20,822 nucleotides of DNA, from NCBI GenBank assembly GCA_003601695.1, contig PIYH01000009.1:1-20822 (forward strand), read 5' to 3'. Position numbers and translations under genes: made by a program. Source of the stretch: Candidatus Bathyarchaeota archaeon (lineage in GTDB: Archaea > Thermoproteota > Bathyarchaeia > Bathyarchaeales > DTEX01). The notes below the pieces were generated by a model, which was given only the letters and a program-made list of their open reading frames with translations, was not told where the DNA came from and made no database searches. This document shows, piece after piece, positions 1-7,767 of this stretch (positions within the stretch are counted from its first letter, which is position 1; the number at the start of each line of letters is the position of its first letter).

Positions 1-645
1 TATCGTCATGAGAATCGAGATGATGATGAAGAAGATTACGAGGTACAAGGCATTCGATACGTATGTAAGAACTACAATCCCATACGTTAATCCTGCCAAG
101 ACCGCGTATTTCAGATTCCTCAGCCTTAGACTTCTCATGTATAAGGCTAGGGGAAGCGGTGAGATCAAGAAGGATGAAATATTCGGGTAGGAGCCAACAG
201 CCCAGTAACTGTAAATATTATAGGATGTGACTAGGAAGATTGAGGAGAAGATCGAGCCAGAACTCGGGAGACCAATCTCTCTAGAGAGAAAATAGATTGA
301 AGCAGCTCCGATAGCAAAGATAAGTGGTGTATAAACCTTAACTGTCAAGAAGATTATCTCATTCTTCGGAAGACTTGGAAATATGCGGGAAAGAAGTAAA
401 CCGAGCCCAGCGAGGGAGTAGTGGAAAAGCCCAGGGTAGATCTTTAGAAATGGAATTCCGAAATACCAGTATGGATTCCATCTCGGCACCGCGGGTAGGT
501 TATCTATTATGATTCTAACCCTTGAAAGATGCATGGCGACGTCAGTTCTATCCGTTGGGCCGCTGAAATAGTATGAAGCAATCAGAGCAGCCGCAAAAAC
601 AACGATTATGATGTCTCTAATTACCTTACTCGTACTGTGCACCAT
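1..645 (-). CDS. GT-C-like polytopic membrane protein, N-terminal part
   Basis: An uninterrupted frame of 215 codons runs from ATG at 645-643 to the left edge, where the gene continues. The frame has no stop inside the window. The N-terminus has a membrane segment at about residues 10-27, then a loop with D35-x3-H39 and the motif PAVPRWNPYW near 51-60, followed by several hydrophobic segments (about 74-88, 100-115, 126-145, 180-215). An acidic residue in the first extracytoplasmic loop followed by a P-x-WNP stretch is typical of GT-C glycosyltransferases and PTPS-related membrane proteins, which use polyprenyl-linked sugars at the membrane. The catalytic role is inferred from this N-terminal part only. 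An in-frame TAG lies five codons upstream of the ATG, and a TTG three codons upstream is the only other start. Confidence 0.72.
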   Translation of the reverse strand, partial: MVHSTSKVIRDIIIVVFAAALIASYYFSGPTDRTDVAMHLSRVRIIIDNLPAVPRWNPYWYFGIPFLKIYPGLFHYSLAGLGLLLSRIFPSLPKNEIIFLTVKVYTPLIFAIGAASIYFLSREIGLPSSGSIFSSIFLVTSYNIYSYWAVGSYPNISSFLISPLPLALYMRSLRLRNLKYAVLAGLTYGIVVLTYVSNALYLVIFFIIISILMTI

Positions 646-724
646 TCTCTTCAAGGCCTAACTCGTAATCTTTGCATCAAAGAAATATTTCCTATAAGAC
701 ATTTTTAGCTTTATTATTAATTAT

Positions 725-957
725 TCATAATCTGGAGATTCTCGAGAAGTCATCGTAGACTGTTCTTCTGTGACCTATAAATAAAACTATAACTTTTCCT
801 TCTTCTCGGCGAATGAGGAATACCTAAGACGTTGACCTTTCTCTTCGGGGGATTCCTCAAGATCCCTTAGACGATTCTTAATCTTAATCCTTAAAGAACT
901 ATTAAGATTCTTTAAGAACTCCGCGGCTTTTGGGTGTAGAAAAATTTTATACTTCAA
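725..957 (-). pseudogene. RelE/ParE-family toxin, broken by internal deletion and frameshift
   Basis: A TTG at 957 overlaps the antitoxin stop (TTGA) and opens a frame beginning LKYKIFLHPKAAEFLKNL, which continues to LRDLEESPEEKGQRLRYSS. This is the N-terminal two thirds of a RelE/ParE toxin. The frame then runs into a TAG at 787-789. In the frame two bases on, the sequence resumes as IRREEGKVIVLFIGHRRTVY and continues to a TGA at 725-727. That is the classic RelE C-terminus with the GHRR-x-VY signature. The central strand normally present (W-R-x-R-x-G-D-Y-R-x-x-Y) is missing, so roughly 14 codons appear to have been deleted near 808-815 with loss of frame. RelE toxins are ribosome-dependent mRNA endonucleases, and without the Arg-rich central strand this one should be inactive. 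An assembly indel cannot be excluded, but the missing block is larger than a single-base error. Confidence 0.78.
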
Positions 958-1175
958 GAGATATCCTCTAGCGGCACTAGAATCTCAGGCTTCTCCTTAG
1001 CCTCTTTGCTCCTTTCAACAAGCATCTTATAGAACTCTCTTGTACGCTCTCTCTCCTCATACAAGGCTACAATAGTCTTTATAGCATCACTTCTACTCTT
1101 GAATCTCCCCTCCGTCACCCATTTATCGATCTCCTTGAGGAGTTTCTCGGGCATCCTCACCTGAACCTGCTTCAT
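954..1175 (-). CDS. Ribbon-helix-helix (CopG-type) antitoxin
   Basis: This 73-residue protein begins MKQVQVRMPEKLLKEIDKWV. It has the beta strand and two helices of a ribbon-helix-helix DNA-binding domain in residues 2-45, including the G-x-F-x-S-R-S-D-A-I turn that joins the helices. The charged C-terminal tail, about residues 46-73, is the usual toxin-binding extension. A GAGGAG Shine-Dalgarno motif lies 6 bases before the ATG. The downstream RelE-like frame starts within its stop codon, the arrangement of a translationally coupled toxin-antitoxin pair. RHH antitoxins repress their own operon, and a perfect inverted repeat lies just upstream. The toxin is degraded, so this antitoxin may now act alone or counteract a related toxin elsewhere. 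Confidence 0.85.
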   Translation of the reverse strand: MKQVQVRMPEKLLKEIDKWVTEGRFKSRSDAIKTIVALYEERERTREFYKMLVERSKEAKEKPEILVPLEDIS

Positions 1176-1189
1176 ATAATTCTCCTCAA

Positions 1190-1207
1190 GTAAACATAAA
1201 TGTTTAC
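1190..1207. promoter_or_regulatory. Palindromic operator of the RHH antitoxin
   Basis: Two perfect 8-base arms, GTAAACAT and ATGTTTAC, are separated by AA. The site ends 15 bases before the antitoxin ATG and is flanked by an A/T-rich TATA-like stretch at 1208-1218. RHH dimers bind short palindromes as tetramers, so this is the likely autoregulatory site. Binding itself is inferred. Confidence 0.6.
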
Positions 1208-1381
1208 ATAAATAAATATTATCTTCGAATCAATTAAAGTCTATGGATTAACTAAAGTCTTCTAAATATCATAGATACCATAGGTAGCGCGCGTTGTAGA
1301 TGATGCCGTCAGCAACTATAGAATGAGAATAAATTTTAAATGTTAAATGTTTAATTCTCTACAAGTCTCCAGGTAAGAGGT

Positions 1382-1630
1382 ATGATGCATGAGCATTGCG
1401 GAGTAATTGGAATATTCTCTTTCAAGGAAGAAGACATATACTCTAGAAATAATTATGAAATGATCGGCAACGCAGATGGGCATTCTTTGCTGAGGCTTAA
1501 TCAGTATTATGTAGGATGAGGCGCTTATGACCTCGCCCATGGCCTTTCCATATCTGAAAATTATCTTAAGCGGGCTTCTCTCTTGAAAGATCAGCATTAT
1601 ACCTTTTTGATGTGCTACTTGGGAGTATAA
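1382..1630 (+). pseudogene. Remnant of a class II glutamine amidotransferase (PurF-like N-terminus)
   Basis: From ATG 1382 the frame reads MMHEHCGVIGIFSFKEEDIY and stops after 45 codons (TGA 1517-1519). It stays open after the stop until TAA at 1628-1630. The start matches the Ntn-type glutamine amidotransferase domain, as in amidophosphoribosyltransferase PurF. A short propeptide precedes the catalytic Cys, here residue 6, followed by G-V-I-G-I. A region reading YEMIGNADGHSLLRL, residues 25-39, could be a decayed version of the conserved segment around R-G-H/Q-x-S. The rest of PurF, including the phosphoribosyltransferase domain, is absent. An AGAGG ribosome-binding sequence sits directly before the tandem ATGs, and an A/T-rich promoter-like stretch lies at 1327-1342. 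The gene is either decayed or was truncated on arrival. The identification rests mainly on the first 15 residues. Confidence 0.5.
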
Positions 1631-1686
1631 TCACCAATAGAGAAGGTTCAACTGATCCGCATCAAGTTCTCACGCGTGATTAAGAT

Positions 1687-2220
1687 TCACATTTTTCTAT
1701 GCGCGAATAATCCAGAAGTTTTCCTTCTCACATCCAAGCTGTAGAGTAATCTTCCGGTGGAGTAGACTTGCTTCTTTCTGATACCTAGAGCTATCTCGAT
1801 GAATTCTGGGATGACATGATTAACCATTATTGGAGACGGTTTCCCCCATCTTATCCCAGGACAGGAAGGATCGATGTAGACATACAATCTCCGCCTCTTA
1901 TAGTTGAAGAGAGCTTCACGTGCCTTACCATACTTCGGCCGATTCAATATTCTGAATGGCCAGAGCTTACATGCGATCGGCTTCATACCTTGAAGTGTAC
2001 ATACATATTTTCCATCTATCCGAGAAAGAAATATACATGAACCGTCCGGCTTCTTTCCGAGATATAGCTTATTCAGCCCAGCTCTCGTAACTCCGACTCC
2101 GAACCTCTGCACTATTCTAAGCCACTCATCAAATTTTAGTACTACGTCATAATTTATGCAGCAGAGCCCGCATCCTATGCAACGCCACAAGTTAACGTAG
2201 CTCCAAGGAAGGGGGATCAC
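1687..2220 (-). CDS. YkgJ-family cysteine-cluster protein
   Basis: The family is named for its conserved cysteines, thought to hold zinc or an iron-sulfur cluster. The precise role is unknown. Counted from GTG 2220, the cysteines visible are C14, C17, C20 and C21 (motif CIGCGLCC), then C62, C74, C84 (in MKPIACKLWPF) and C120 (DPSCPGI). This is the full YkgJ/UPF0153 signature. I chose GTG 2220 because a GGAGG sits 8 bases upstream. The same frame extends to ATG 2247 and TTG 2250, adding 9 or 10 residues, but neither has a ribosome-binding motif. An in-frame TGA lies just beyond them. The gene follows the methyltransferase gene on the same strand, 89 bases downstream of it, so it may be cotranscribed. 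Confidence 0.82.
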   Translation of the reverse strand: MIPLPWSYVNLWRCIGCGLCCINYDVVLKFDEWLRIVQRFGVGVTRAGLNKLYLGKKPDGSCIFLSRIDGKYVCTLQGMKPIACKLWPFRILNRPKYGKAREALFNYKRRRLYVYIDPSCPGIRWGKPSPIMVNHVIPEFIEIALGIRKKQVYSTGRLLYSLDVRRKTSGLFAHRKM

Positions 2221-2309
2221 TGAAAATCCTCCATTCCCAGACTTCATCAAGTGTCAGGTTAGTCAATTACACCATTCTTCCCTCTCTCGATGCTAATGAG
2301 AGGATATAT

Positions 2310-2783
2310 CTATCTCCGATAGAGATATAGTGTATGAGAAGGAAATCCAAGCCTCGGATTCTCACAGAACCTTTCAACCTTAGCCGGCTCCCACCCTGTG
2401 ATCTTATAGTCATGTGAAACAACTCTAGCTCCCTTCTTCAGCTCAGTTTCGAGCTTAGGCCTAACCTTCTCATTAGCACTCGTAGTAAGATAGAGGTAGA
2501 CTACATCCGCATCGGCTAATGATACATTGAATAAGTCATCATTAATTATCTTAACCCTATCCTGCAAACCGAGTTCCTTAATCCTCCTCACCGCACGCCT
2601 TGCCAAGTCCTCCCTCAATTCAATTCCAACACATCTAGCTCCGAACTCCTTAGCTGCAACTATGACTGGGCCGCCGTCACCGGCTCCAAGATCATAAAAA
2701 AGCTCGCTGGGTTTCAATTCCGCGAGTGTTAAGAGTCTACGTATAACTGGGGTTGGGGAAGCTACAAAGGGTGATATAAACAT
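2310..2783 (-). CDS. SAM-dependent methyltransferase, aKMT-like protein lysine methyltransferase
   Basis: The protein is a single 157-residue Rossmann-type methyltransferase. Motif I is YDLGAGDGG at residues 30-38, the ribose-binding acidic residue is in VGIELRED, and a later strand reads DVVYLYLTT. The C-terminal part has VVSHDYKITGW followed by a HTLYLY end. This pattern, including the N-terminal F-V-x-S-P-T-P-x-V segment, closely resembles the Sulfolobus protein lysine methyltransferase aKMT, which methylates surface lysines on many proteins with little sequence specificity. The length matches that family. The target specificity here is inferred. A GGAAGG sits about 11 bases before the ATG. 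The gene lies between lhr and the YkgJ gene, all on the minus strand. Confidence 0.8.
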   Translation of the reverse strand: MFISPFVASPTPVIRRLLTLAELKPSELFYDLGAGDGGPVIVAAKEFGARCVGIELREDLARRAVRRIKELGLQDRVKIINDDLFNVSLADADVVYLYLTTSANEKVRPKLETELKKGARVVSHDYKITGWEPAKVERFCENPRLGFPSHTLYLYRR

Positions 2784-2855
2784 TTTAAATCACATCCTTC
2801 CTTTAAAATCAGAGAACTAATATTTCTACATTACGTTTCATCTCTGAAGCGTCCA

Positions 2856-5789
2856 CTATAGAAATCTTCTCTTCAAGGCTTCCCTTTCAGACTCAAGCAC
2901 CAATTCAAAAAGCTTATCTGAGATTCTACTCTCTCTCCTTAGGACCTCCCGGGCATCCGATGGTCTCAGACCTCTGCCTGAAAGAACTATAGCTGCCGCC
3001 TTCCCATAGCTTGATATGAGATTAGCCGTCTGAACCGCCTCGTTTCTAAGCCTCCTCTCAGATTTTCTTAGCTTTTGACCCTTCTTCTCAATAAGTATAT
3101 AGGCATCTTTCTCCTCAGCTCTCAACATGCCAAGCCTATTTGAGCCGCATCTAGGACACTCAGGCTTCAGCGGGAGATCCCTTATCCTAATCGGTTCAAT
3201 ATAGCCCCAGCAACTCGTGCATATGAAGACTCTGGTTTCGTCGAGAAGCCTTGCCTTCGCAGATTCCAAGAGTATCCGCTTCATCTTCTCAGGTGGAATT
3301 AAGTCCGTCTTCATGCTTACCTTTTCAATTCCGAGGCGAGCAAGCGGAGACGGTTCACCTAAAGTCTCAACGTGAAGAATCTCGATATCGCCCTCCCGTA
3401 TCCTGCGAAAGACCTCTATCAGTTTCTTTAGGTCTAGATCCTTCGTGAAGACCTCCTTAAGCGCTTCCTCATAGATCACGGTTCCCTCAAAGCTCCTTAT
3501 CAAGCTCTGAAGACTAACACTACTGAAATCAACCTGCTTCTTTAAAGCTCCGAATCGCCTAGCCACGTGTATCAGTCTCCTCTTGAAGATTCCGGTTCTT
3601 TCGCAGGCGCGGATAAGCATCTCTCTAATAGTCTCAGGGTAGGCGTCTTTAACCTCGCTGATTATCCTGATTAATGTTGAGGCATTAACCTCCCCTATCG
3701 TCTGGATTAGGATTCTGTATGGATCATGCTGAGCTGCAACTGAATATCCGGTCTTTTCGGAGACTATGTGTCCCAGCAACTGTGCAAAGGCACGGTTTGT
3801 TAAGGATCCGAAATGCGTATGTAGGATGACGTAGTCCTCCCACTCCTCAATAGTGATCCTCTTATCGTTGGGAACAGGATATCCCTTCTTAACGGACTCA
3901 ACGGTCTCGGAGACCGCGTTGAGAATTGTCTCTTTATCAGCGGGATATTTCTCAGCGATCTTCTCAGCAATCTTATCTGGGCTTAACCCCTTACGCATCT
4001 CCTCCTCAACGAATCTTCTTATCTCCCCGACTTCCTGAGCCACTTCATATGGAACTGGTATCTCTTCCCCAATCCAGCTTGGTATAGCTCCTGTTGGATC
4101 GTCCACAGGCTTCACGTAGATTCTGTCAGCGATTATATTAACAATCTTCCATGGGCTTCCACGTATGACGAACTTTACGCCTGGCTTCCCATATTCAGCA
4201 ACGAATGCCTCATCTAGCAGTCCAACGGCTGTATCCGACTCCCTATCTATGACAATGTAATGCTTCTCATCAGGTATCATCGATAGGTTATCAAAGAAAT
4301 ACTCGTACATGGGCTTTGAGCGTCTAGGCTTGAGCATAAGGTTTTCCTCCGGAACCACCCATGCAAACCTCGGATACCTCTCATGCATGTACTCGGTTAT
4401 CCTCTGGATATCCCCGACGGTTAAGTTTCTGTAGGGATAAGCCCTCCTGAATATCTCAAGGATCTCTTGGAAGTAGACTCTCCTTCGCTTCATCAAGTGA
4501 GCTACTGTCTGATTCGTTAAGACATCATATGGCTTCTCAGGTATCTCAACGGGCTCCAGCTCCTCAGCATACGCCCTTCTTCCAATAGCAAGAGACTCTA
4601 AAGTATCGTCTGAATCCATAGTTATGATGATTCCCTTAGCAATACCGCCTATTCTATGGCCGCTTCTACCAATCCTCTGAATAAGGCGAGTAACCTGCCT
4701 TGGGCTCATATACTGAATTACAAGATCTATTCTTCCAATATCTATACCGAGCTCTAGGGAGCTTGTGCATATAAGCCCTTGAAGATCGCCAGCCTTAAGT
4801 CCCCGCTCAGCCGCGATTCTCGAAGGCTTAGCCAGAGATCCGTGGTGAATCGAGACTGGAAAGTCCGCATCCCATACCTTAAACCGGCTTGCTAAAACCT
4901 CGGAGATGGTTCTCGTATTTGTGAATAGAAGGACGGAGTTGTGCTGTTTGATCAGCTCACGTATGATTCGAAGGCGGGCTGCGACTTCAGGATGGGTGTA
5001 AAGAGTCGAGGCGAGCGTGAAATCTTCTGGTTTAGGCTTTGGATATAATATTTTTAGGCACATATGACGGGCGACCGGAACCTCAACAACATCGATGGGT
5101 CGATTATTCCCCGCTAAGAACTGGGCAACCTTCTCGGGAGTACCTATAGTGGCAGATAATCCTACGATTTGAAACTCTCTGCGCGTTATCTCACGGAGTC
5201 TCTCAAGCGCGAGCGAGAGCTGGCTTCCACGCTTGTTATCGGCTAACTCATGTACCTCATCAACGATAACCCACCTTACAGATTGAAGATGGCGATGAAT
5301 AATCCAGCCGAAGAGCATTGCTTGAAGGGTCTCAGGTGTAGTAATCATTATGTCAGGTGGACTGCGTGACTGCCGGGTTCTCTCACTTACGTCTGTGTCG
5401 CCGTGTCTAACTGCGAGTTTAAGATCTAGCTTGTTACACCACCATTCTAAGCGCTCAAGCATATCCCGGTTTAGCGCTCTGAGAGGTGTGATGTAAAGGA
5501 CTTTTATCCCAGGCTCGCTTCTGGAGATCTGGATTAGATTATTCAGCACCGGAAGCATCGCCGCCTCAGTCTTCCCCGTCGCCGTGGGAGATATTAATAG
5601 TACATTCTTTCCTTCTAGAATCTTTGGAATAGCCTTTTGCTGAGGCTCAGTCGGCTTCCTGAAGTTTCTCTCCTCAAGTAACCTACGTATGGGTCTAACC
5701 AGCATGCTGAAAACATTATCTTCTTCGAGTCGGCTGCTTGGCAAGGTTCCTCTACCGGAATGGGTAGGAGATATAAAGAGATCTCGCAT
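2856..5789 (-). CDS. lhr: Lhr-type superfamily 2 ATP-dependent helicase
   Basis: This 977-residue helicase carries the complete SF2 core. Walker A is SPTATGKT at about 67-74, DEVH is at 177-180, SATIG at 212-216, TSSLELGIDIG at 342-352 and QRIGRSGHR at 371-379. A long Lhr-specific C-terminal region follows, including the winged-helix and Lhr-core domains. A four-cysteine zinc ribbon sits at C857, C860, C878 and C881, and about 90 residues follow it. Lhr proteins unwind DNA:RNA hybrids and branched DNA, and they act in genome maintenance and RNA metabolism in archaea. I have not assigned it to Lhr1 or Lhr2. The ATG at 5789 is the first in frame. An ATTTTA-type A/T stretch lies directly before it and no Shine-Dalgarno is visible. 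The gene is transcribed divergently from the winged-helix gene. Confidence 0.92.
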   Translation of the reverse strand: MRDLFISPTHSGRGTLPSSRLEEDNVFSMLVRPIRRLLEERNFRKPTEPQQKAIPKILEGKNVLLISPTATGKTEAAMLPVLNNLIQISRSEPGIKVLYITPLRALNRDMLERLEWWCNKLDLKLAVRHGDTDVSERTRQSRSPPDIMITTPETLQAMLFGWIIHRHLQSVRWVIVDEVHELADNKRGSQLSLALERLREITRREFQIVGLSATIGTPEKVAQFLAGNNRPIDVVEVPVARHMCLKILYPKPKPEDFTLASTLYTHPEVAARLRIIRELIKQHNSVLLFTNTRTISEVLASRFKVWDADFPVSIHHGSLAKPSRIAAERGLKAGDLQGLICTSSLELGIDIGRIDLVIQYMSPRQVTRLIQRIGRSGHRIGGIAKGIIITMDSDDTLESLAIGRRAYAEELEPVEIPEKPYDVLTNQTVAHLMKRRRVYFQEILEIFRRAYPYRNLTVGDIQRITEYMHERYPRFAWVVPEENLMLKPRRSKPMYEYFFDNLSMIPDEKHYIVIDRESDTAVGLLDEAFVAEYGKPGVKFVIRGSPWKIVNIIADRIYVKPVDDPTGAIPSWIGEEIPVPYEVAQEVGEIRRFVEEEMRKGLSPDKIAEKIAEKYPADKETILNAVSETVESVKKGYPVPNDKRITIEEWEDYVILHTHFGSLTNRAFAQLLGHIVSEKTGYSVAAQHDPYRILIQTIGEVNASTLIRIISEVKDAYPETIREMLIRACERTGIFKRRLIHVARRFGALKKQVDFSSVSLQSLIRSFEGTVIYEEALKEVFTKDLDLKKLIEVFRRIREGDIEILHVETLGEPSPLARLGIEKVSMKTDLIPPEKMKRILLESAKARLLDETRVFICTSCWGYIEPIRIRDLPLKPECPRCGSNRLGMLRAEEKDAYILIEKKGQKLRKSERRLRNEAVQTANLISSYGKAAAIVLSGRGLRPSDAREVLRRESRISDKLFELVLESEREALKRRFL

Positions 5790-5885
5790 TAAAATATTAT
5801 GGAGCCCACGCTTAAATGATTATTCAGTAATGATGCTCTAGCATGGATGAGTCAAACGGCGCGCTGAAACTGAAAGTTCATAAAA

Positions 5886-5894
5886 CTTATAAAT
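5886..5894 (+). promoter_or_regulatory. Probable TATA box of the winged-helix gene
   Basis: CTTATAAAT preceded by an A-rich stretch lies about 35-40 bases before the ATG of the winged-helix gene. A transcript starting some 25 bases downstream would have a short leader containing GAGGGG. The match is to the general archaeal TATA pattern only. Confidence 0.45.
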
Positions 5895-5927
5895 GGATAT
5901 ATAGTAACCTACGGTTCGGCGAGGGGA

Positions 5928-6221
5928 ATGGCGAGGCGTTCACAGTTCGAGATCTATCTTGACATTTTGAAGGCTGTTGCTGAAGGTAAGAGAAAACCAA
6001 CACATATAATGTATCGAGCTAATCTTTCGTGGACGAGGCTGAAGAAGCATCTTGACTTCCTTATTGCTCAAGGTCTATTAAAGGAGACCGTTAATGATTC
6101 TGCTACAATCTTCTCATTAACAGAGAAGGGTAGAGAAGTTATAGGATACTACAGAAGGCTTGAAAGAATACTATACTCTAAAAAGGCAATTCTCCCATCG
6201 GAAGTATACATACAGTATTAA
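5928..6221 (+). CDS. Winged helix-turn-helix DNA-binding protein (HTH_45 family)
   Basis: The 97-residue protein is almost entirely one winged-helix domain. It has an N-terminal helix EIYLDILKAVAEG, then KPTHIMYRANLSWTRLKKHL (about residues 23-42), which contains the recognition helix, and a wing ending in TIFSLTEKGREVIGYY. The phrase KPTHIMY-x-A-NLSW is characteristic of the HTH_45 transcription regulators abundant in TACK archaea. No ligand-binding or membrane part is present. The start ATG is close to a GAGGGG motif and a plausible TATA box. The gene is divergent from lhr, so it could regulate the shared intergenic region, but the targets are unknown. Confidence 0.85.
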   Translation: MARRSQFEIYLDILKAVAEGKRKPTHIMYRANLSWTRLKKHLDFLIAQGLLKETVNDSATIFSLTEKGREVIGYYRRLERILYSKKAILPSEVYIQY

Positions 6222-6383
6222 GTAGCCTCGCATCTAGCAAGAAAACGAAGCCTCCAAACATTTTTTCCAAAAAATAATTGCTAACAATAATTTTCTCTCT
6301 ATACATCTACAAAGGAACTCATACCATACAAAGAAGACAAAAGGATTGGAAGATTTTACCAAAAAAGATTAGATACTCTTATC

Positions 6384-6408
6384 TCTCTGCTTTTTTGGTC
6401 TTCAGAGA
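6384..6408. terminator. Weak hairpin between convergent genes
   Basis: TCTCTG and CAGAGA form a 6-base inverted repeat around a T-rich loop in the 214-base gap between the converging winged-helix and tldE genes. The gap is A/T-rich with T and A runs on both strands, and I see no gene in it. A terminator role is a guess from position. Confidence 0.2.
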
Positions 6409-6435
6409 TTTTCTAACTCTATTTATGTTTAAAAG

Positions 6436-7767
6436 TTACATCGTTGATTTTGTAAAGTTTAAGTCTTCAATCACGGCGTACGGGGTTAATGTTGGAACAT
6501 TAACCTCCCACCATTTAATCCATCTCCGCGTTCGGCTGAGATCCCGGATATTCTTTAATATACGTAGCATGTTATCACTTATCCTAAGCTCCCTAACTGA
6601 AGACTCTATGGATCCATCTCTTATGAGAAATATTCCATCTCTAGGAATAGTTGAGAAATCACCTCTCCTATAATTCTGATACCTTAAGTACCAGTCATTA
6701 GTGACGTATATTCCTCTGTCAATCTCCGCTAGCAACTCATCAAAAGATTTCTCGCCCGACTCAACTACGAGATTCCACGGATGCGGAGAGATGAGCCCCG
6801 CATTTCCAGTAGTCTCAACGTCATACTTCTTAGCTGTAATGCTGTTATGAAGATATCCCTTAAGAACTCCCTTCTCTATGATTACATTTCTTCTTGTGGG
6901 AAATCCTTCATCATCAAAAGCTCTAGCTCCATATGAATCCGCGATTGTAGGATCATCGATAAGGCTCAGTTTTTCACAAGCAACCTGGGTGCCTACCTTA
7001 TCGACTAGGAATGACCGACCAATATCTACGAGAAACGCGGATGAGAGTATGCCGACTTGGCTGATTAGATCAGCGAAGATAAGCGGTCCTAGGAGGGCAG
7101 TGAATCTTCCAGACTCTCCGGATTTGGGGTTTGAGGCGGCCACGGCTATTTCTCCAGCAATCCTTCCAGCTTCTGAAGAATTAAATTCATCTTCACTGCC
7201 GCTGATCGAGACAAAGTGTCCGGAGGAGATATCAGATGTGAAGGCTCTAACCGATATATCTAGTGTGCATCTCTCTTGGCTCGCATGCACGTTACCTGAA
7301 GTAGTTAGCACTGTTTTCTCAACGGCTACATTCAGAGTTCCCGCCACCTTCTTAGCTCCCTCCTTTAAAGCGGCGTTTATGGCTTCTTCAACGTAGCCGA
7401 CGAGTCTATCGGGGCTGAGAGAGGTCTTAGGACCCTTAAGTAGCCTAGGATCATAGCTGAAGGGACCCTCAGGTAAAGGAGCATAAAGTTCACTTGGCGG
7501 CGTCATCCTAGCTATCTTGATGAGCTTTTCAACTGTCCTCTCGAGTCTTCGAGCCGAATAAAACGGAACAGTTGTAGCGGCTCTCCGCCGCCTAATCATC
7601 AAGAAGATGTCTACTGTTAACTCATCATAAAATTTCGAGACTGTTACCTCATTGTTTGAGAATCTAATCATGACGTGTTGCCTATCATGAATCTTCGTAA
7701 CGGCGTCAGTGGCTCCTTTCTTTAAAGCTAAATCAACAACATATGATGGTATCTCATCCTTCCTCAT
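6436..7767 (-). CDS. tldE: TldE/PmbA family protein, partner of TldD
   Basis: This is the non-catalytic or regulatory half of the TldD/TldE metalloprotease. TldD/E complexes degrade unfolded peptides and mature some ribosomal peptides. The 443-residue sequence has the family layout: an N-terminal half with QHVMIRFSNNEVTVSKF, and a C-terminal half with LIDDPTIADSYGARAFDDEG followed by GVLKGYLHNSITAKK and a final DGIFLIRDG strand region. It has no HExxxH motif, as expected for TldE. Its ATG overlaps the tldD stop as ATGA, so the two are translationally coupled and probably made in equal amounts. The peptide substrate in this archaeon is unknown. Confidence 0.88.
   Translation of the reverse strand: MRKDEIPSYVVDLALKKGATDAVTKIHDRQHVMIRFSNNEVTVSKFYDELTVDIFLMIRRRRAATTVPFYSARRLERTVEKLIKIARMTPPSELYAPLPEGPFSYDPRLLKGPKTSLSPDRLVGYVEEAINAALKEGAKKVAGTLNVAVEKTVLTTSGNVHASQERCTLDISVRAFTSDISSGHFVSISGSEDEFNSSEAGRIAGEIAVAASNPKSGESGRFTALLGPLIFADLISQVGILSSAFLVDIGRSFLVDKVGTQVACEKLSLIDDPTIADSYGARAFDDEGFPTRRNVIIEKGVLKGYLHNSITAKKYDVETTGNAGLISPHPWNLVVESGEKSFDELLAEIDRGIYVTNDWYLRYQNYRRGDFSTIPRDGIFLIRDGSIESSVRELRISDNMLRILKNIRDLSRTRRWIKWWEVNVPTLTPYAVIEDLNFTKSTM

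Noticed and set aside
8..190. Plus-strand 60-codon open frame at the left edge
   Set aside because: It is antisense to a long stop-free membrane-protein frame whose hydrophobic pattern and GT-C-like loop are convincing.
1343..1597. Minus-strand 84-codon open frame between the antitoxin and YkgJ genes
   Set aside because: No recognisable domain, an unusual composition, and the opposite strand carries the better-supported PurF-like remnant.
6278..6673. Plus-strand 131-codon open frame after the winged-helix gene
   Set aside because: More than half of it is antisense to the conserved tldE end, and the rest is low-complexity A/T-rich sequence without a domain.
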